From Candidatus Cloacimonadota bacterium (GTDB lineage Bacteria; Cloacimonadota; Cloacimonadia; Cloacimonadales; JAOZMQ01): a DNA stretch of 8,048 bases. A program made the translations under genes and the position numbers. A model generated the notes under the pieces. The model was not told the origin of the DNA. It searched no databases and was given only the letters and a program-made list of their open reading frames with translations. Positions 6,497 to 8,048 of the stretch are shown here, one piece after another (the first letter of the stretch is position 1; each line of letters begins with the position of its first letter). The stretch is taken from positions 1 through 8,048 of the forward strand of contig JAOZMQ010000127.1 in assembly GCA_029934195.1 (NCBI GenBank), read 5' to 3'.

Positions 6497-6713
6497 TATT
6501 TAATACTTGAACGAAAAGGATAAAAGCCACTGATTGCACGGATTTAAAAGAATAAATTCTTATTAAAATCTTATTAATAATGGATGAATAGAGGAAAAAT
6601 TTAAAATCATCCTAATATTTGTAATTTCTCGTCTATTATTTATTCTCTTAAATCCGCTTAACTCTGCGTAAATCCGTGGCTTATCCTTTTTCGTTTACGT
6701 ACTATTTAATACT
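6497..6713. mobile_element. candidate MITE: 195-bp palindromic element with 11-bp flanking direct repeats
   Basis: The element at 6508-6702 has imperfect terminal inverted repeats of about 50-60 bp. Matching blocks, left arm against the reverse complement of the right arm, are AACGAAAA, GGATAA, GCCAC-GATT and an 18/19 match at 6539-6557 against 6638-6656. An inner GGATGA/TCATCC pair (6582-6587, 6607-6612) lets nearly the whole element fold into one hairpin. It is bounded by the direct repeat TATTTAATACT at 6497-6507 and 6703-6713, extendable to 13/14 bp from 6494 and 6700, as expected of a target-site duplication. It encodes no protein. The arms contain GCAC-GGATTT and CGCAGAGT units. It lies between the EEP gene and the permease gene without damaging either. 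Confidence 0.7.
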
Positions 6714-6719
6714 GTGTCA

Positions 6720-6740
6720 AGTCAAGTTTGATGCTTGACT
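6720..6740. repeat. small hairpin downstream of the permease gene
   Basis: AGTCAAG (6720-6726) and CTTGACT (6734-6740) form a perfect 7-bp stem with a 7-nt loop, about 50 bp past the stop codon of the minus-strand permease gene. No T-run follows on either strand, so it is at best a weak transcript-end structure. Confidence 0.35.
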
Positions 6741-6791
6741 AAATTCTTGGAGAAAATGGATTCTTTGACTTTGAAACATATTTGGCACTTA

Positions 6792-8012
6792 TTATTTATC
6801 ACGAATTATCTCCATTATCTCAACTTTGAGAGCTTTTTTTACCGGATAAATCGTAGTCAAAAAACTAATTGTCAAAACGACAAATGGAACAATTAAAAAA
6901 TCAAGAAGCCGTATGTCAATTGGAATAGTTTTTAGCGGATAACCAGCAATTGGTATTTTGATAAATCCATAATGAAATTGTGTGATTAATAATATAAAAG
7001 CTAATAATAATCCAATAATTAAGCCAATAATACCAATAAGCATTCCAGAAAAGGAAAGAATTTTAACAAGATCTTTATCCGTAGTTCCTAACGATTTCAA
7101 GACACCAATTTCTTTCTTCTTTTCTACAACTAATTTAATAAAATTTCCGGTCATATTAAACGAAGGTATAATAAACATTAACGATAAAACAAGAAACATT
7201 ACAGCTTTTTCCATCTTGATAGCATTGAATAAATTTGCTTCAAACTCACTCCAATTCTCAACTAAATATTTGTTGTTTAAAATTTTCTTAATTTCTTTTG
7301 CTGTTTTGTAAGAATTCTGACTATCAAAAGTAGTGACTTCTATTAAATCAATTTTGTTGTTAAATCCAGTAAAATATTGAGCATTTTTTAATGAAATATA
7401 AGTAAAAATTCTATCATATTCCGGCATGCCAGAACGGAAAATTCCAATAACTTTAAATTTTTTAGTCTTTGGTAGTAAACCAAAAGGTCCGGGAACTGTT
7501 CCAATTGGCGAAGAAATATTTATAAATTCTCCAACAGTTGCAGAAAGAGTTAAAGCCAAATCAAACCCAATAATAATTCCATCATCATTAAGAGATTCAG
7601 TATCAGGTGAGCCGATCCGAATTTGCGAGAGAAGGTCTGTCACAGAAACTTGCTTGTCTAATTCGATTCCATAAACAATAGAGGATGAGATATTGTTTTT
7701 CTTTTGAGTCATCAATTCAATTTTAGAAACAGGTGAAGCTCCTTTTACCGATGGCAGATTCTGTATATCCTTAATGATTTTATCGTAATTTGATATTGGA
7801 GAATAATCAGGATTTGTTATTCTTATTTCTGCTTTTGAGCCAATAACACGTTTCATCATATCTTTATCAAAACCATTCATTACAGAAGAAACAACAAGAA
7901 TAGAAAAAACTCCAAGAATAATACCAATTAAAGAAAGCATATTGGAGAATGAAAAGAGAAATTTGTTTCTACTTTTTAGATAGCGTAAAGCAATGGTAAG
8001 GTGAAAATTCAT
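6792..8012 (-). CDS. LolC/LolE-family lipoprotein-releasing ABC transporter permease
   Basis: A 406-residue inner-membrane protein of the MacB/FtsX-like permease superfamily. It has the LolC/E layout: a short N-terminal cytoplasmic stretch, a first membrane helix (about 21-44), a large periplasmic domain (about 46-265), then three membrane helices (about 270-292, 318-345 and 370-391). Family motifs include VMNGFDKDM (44-52), the periplasmic FRSGMPEYDRIFTYISL region (192-208) and the coupling segment EKKKEIGVLKSLGTT (297-311), which contacts the ATPase. LolC/E with the ATPase LolD extracts mature lipoproteins from the inner membrane and passes them to the LolA carrier. No LolD gene is in this window. 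Organisms with a single LolC/E-type permease (LolF) exist, so LolC, LolE and LolF cannot be told apart here. The ribosome binding site AAGGA lies 8 nt before ATG. The 36 bp upstream to the window edge hold no complete gene. Confidence 0.9.
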   Translation of the reverse strand: MNFHLTIALRYLKSRNKFLFSFSNMLSLIGIILGVFSILVVSSVMNGFDKDMMKRVIGSKAEIRITNPDYSPISNYDKIIKDIQNLPSVKGASPVSKIELMTQKKNNISSSIVYGIELDKQVSVTDLLSQIRIGSPDTESLNDDGIIIGFDLALTLSATVGEFINISSPIGTVPGPFGLLPKTKKFKVIGIFRSGMPEYDRIFTYISLKNAQYFTGFNNKIDLIEVTTFDSQNSYKTAKEIKKILNNKYLVENWSEFEANLFNAIKMEKAVMFLVLSLMFIIPSFNMTGNFIKLVVEKKKEIGVLKSLGTTDKDLVKILSFSGMLIGIIGLIIGLLLAFILLITQFHYGFIKIPIAGYPLKTIPIDIRLLDFLIVPFVVLTISFLTTIYPVKKALKVEIMEIIRDK

Positions 8013-8048
8013 ATAAGATTCCTTAATACTTCCTAATTATACTTTTCT

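Noticed and set aside
6497..6713. CRISPR array or att site in the repeat-bearing spacer
   Set aside because: The repeats are one inverted pair plus one direct pair, not regularly spaced units, and no integrase or cas gene is nearby.
6982..7674. Two plus-strand frames (109 and 82 codons) inside the permease gene
   Set aside because: Both are antisense to conserved LolC/E-family sequence; composition reflects complement of the membrane protein, not a real gene.
8013..8048. Promoter (TATAAT at 8036-8041, minus strand) or end of an upstream gene before the permease
   Set aside because: Only 36 bp are visible; stop codons occur in all three minus frames and no -35 can be seen, so neither reading can be supported.

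Overview
The window is strongly AT-rich, with poly-A and poly-T tracts between genes. It reads as chromosomal DNA of a Gram-negative-type bacterium. A LolC/LolE-family permease implies an outer membrane, and all five genes have a clear purine-rich Shine-Dalgarno sequence (GAGGT or AAGGA type) 4-8 nt before ATG. Strong Shine-Dalgarno use argues mildly against a typical Bacteroidota member. A low-G+C relative elsewhere in the FCB superphylum (for example Cloacimonadota) would fit, but no marker gene here proves a taxon.

Layout. Positions 1-354 hold no convincing gene, only a 14-bp tandem repeat and weak inverted repeats. Two minus-strand genes follow. Transcription runs from a TPR-glycosyltransferase fusion (2388-4070) to a glutamine-hydrolysing asparagine synthetase (355-2268), with 119 bp between them. 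Such a pair is compatible with cell-envelope glycan synthesis, although the synthetase may simply make asparagine. Next comes a 406-bp divergent intergenic region (4071-4476), followed by a plus-strand class I PLP aminotransferase (4477-5667). That gene's terminator overlaps the 3' end of a convergent minus-strand endonuclease/exonuclease/phosphatase-fold gene (5690-6454). A 337-bp spacer then carries a small transposon-like element with flanking direct repeats. The window ends with a minus-strand LolC/LolE-type lipoprotein-release permease (6792-8012).

The protein genes are ordinary, recognisable families. The least explained parts are non-coding. First, the minus-strand leader of the glycosyltransferase gene (about 4085-4300) has a promoter-like start, a long-range closing helix, and a perfect 14-bp hairpin with a U7 tail just before the ribosome binding site. 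That looks like an independent small RNA (about the size of 6S RNA) or a transcription-attenuating leader. Second, there is a 195-bp palindromic element at 6508-6702 flanked by an 11-bp direct repeat, a candidate MITE. I see no CRISPR array, tRNA, rRNA, full transposase gene or evident defence system.
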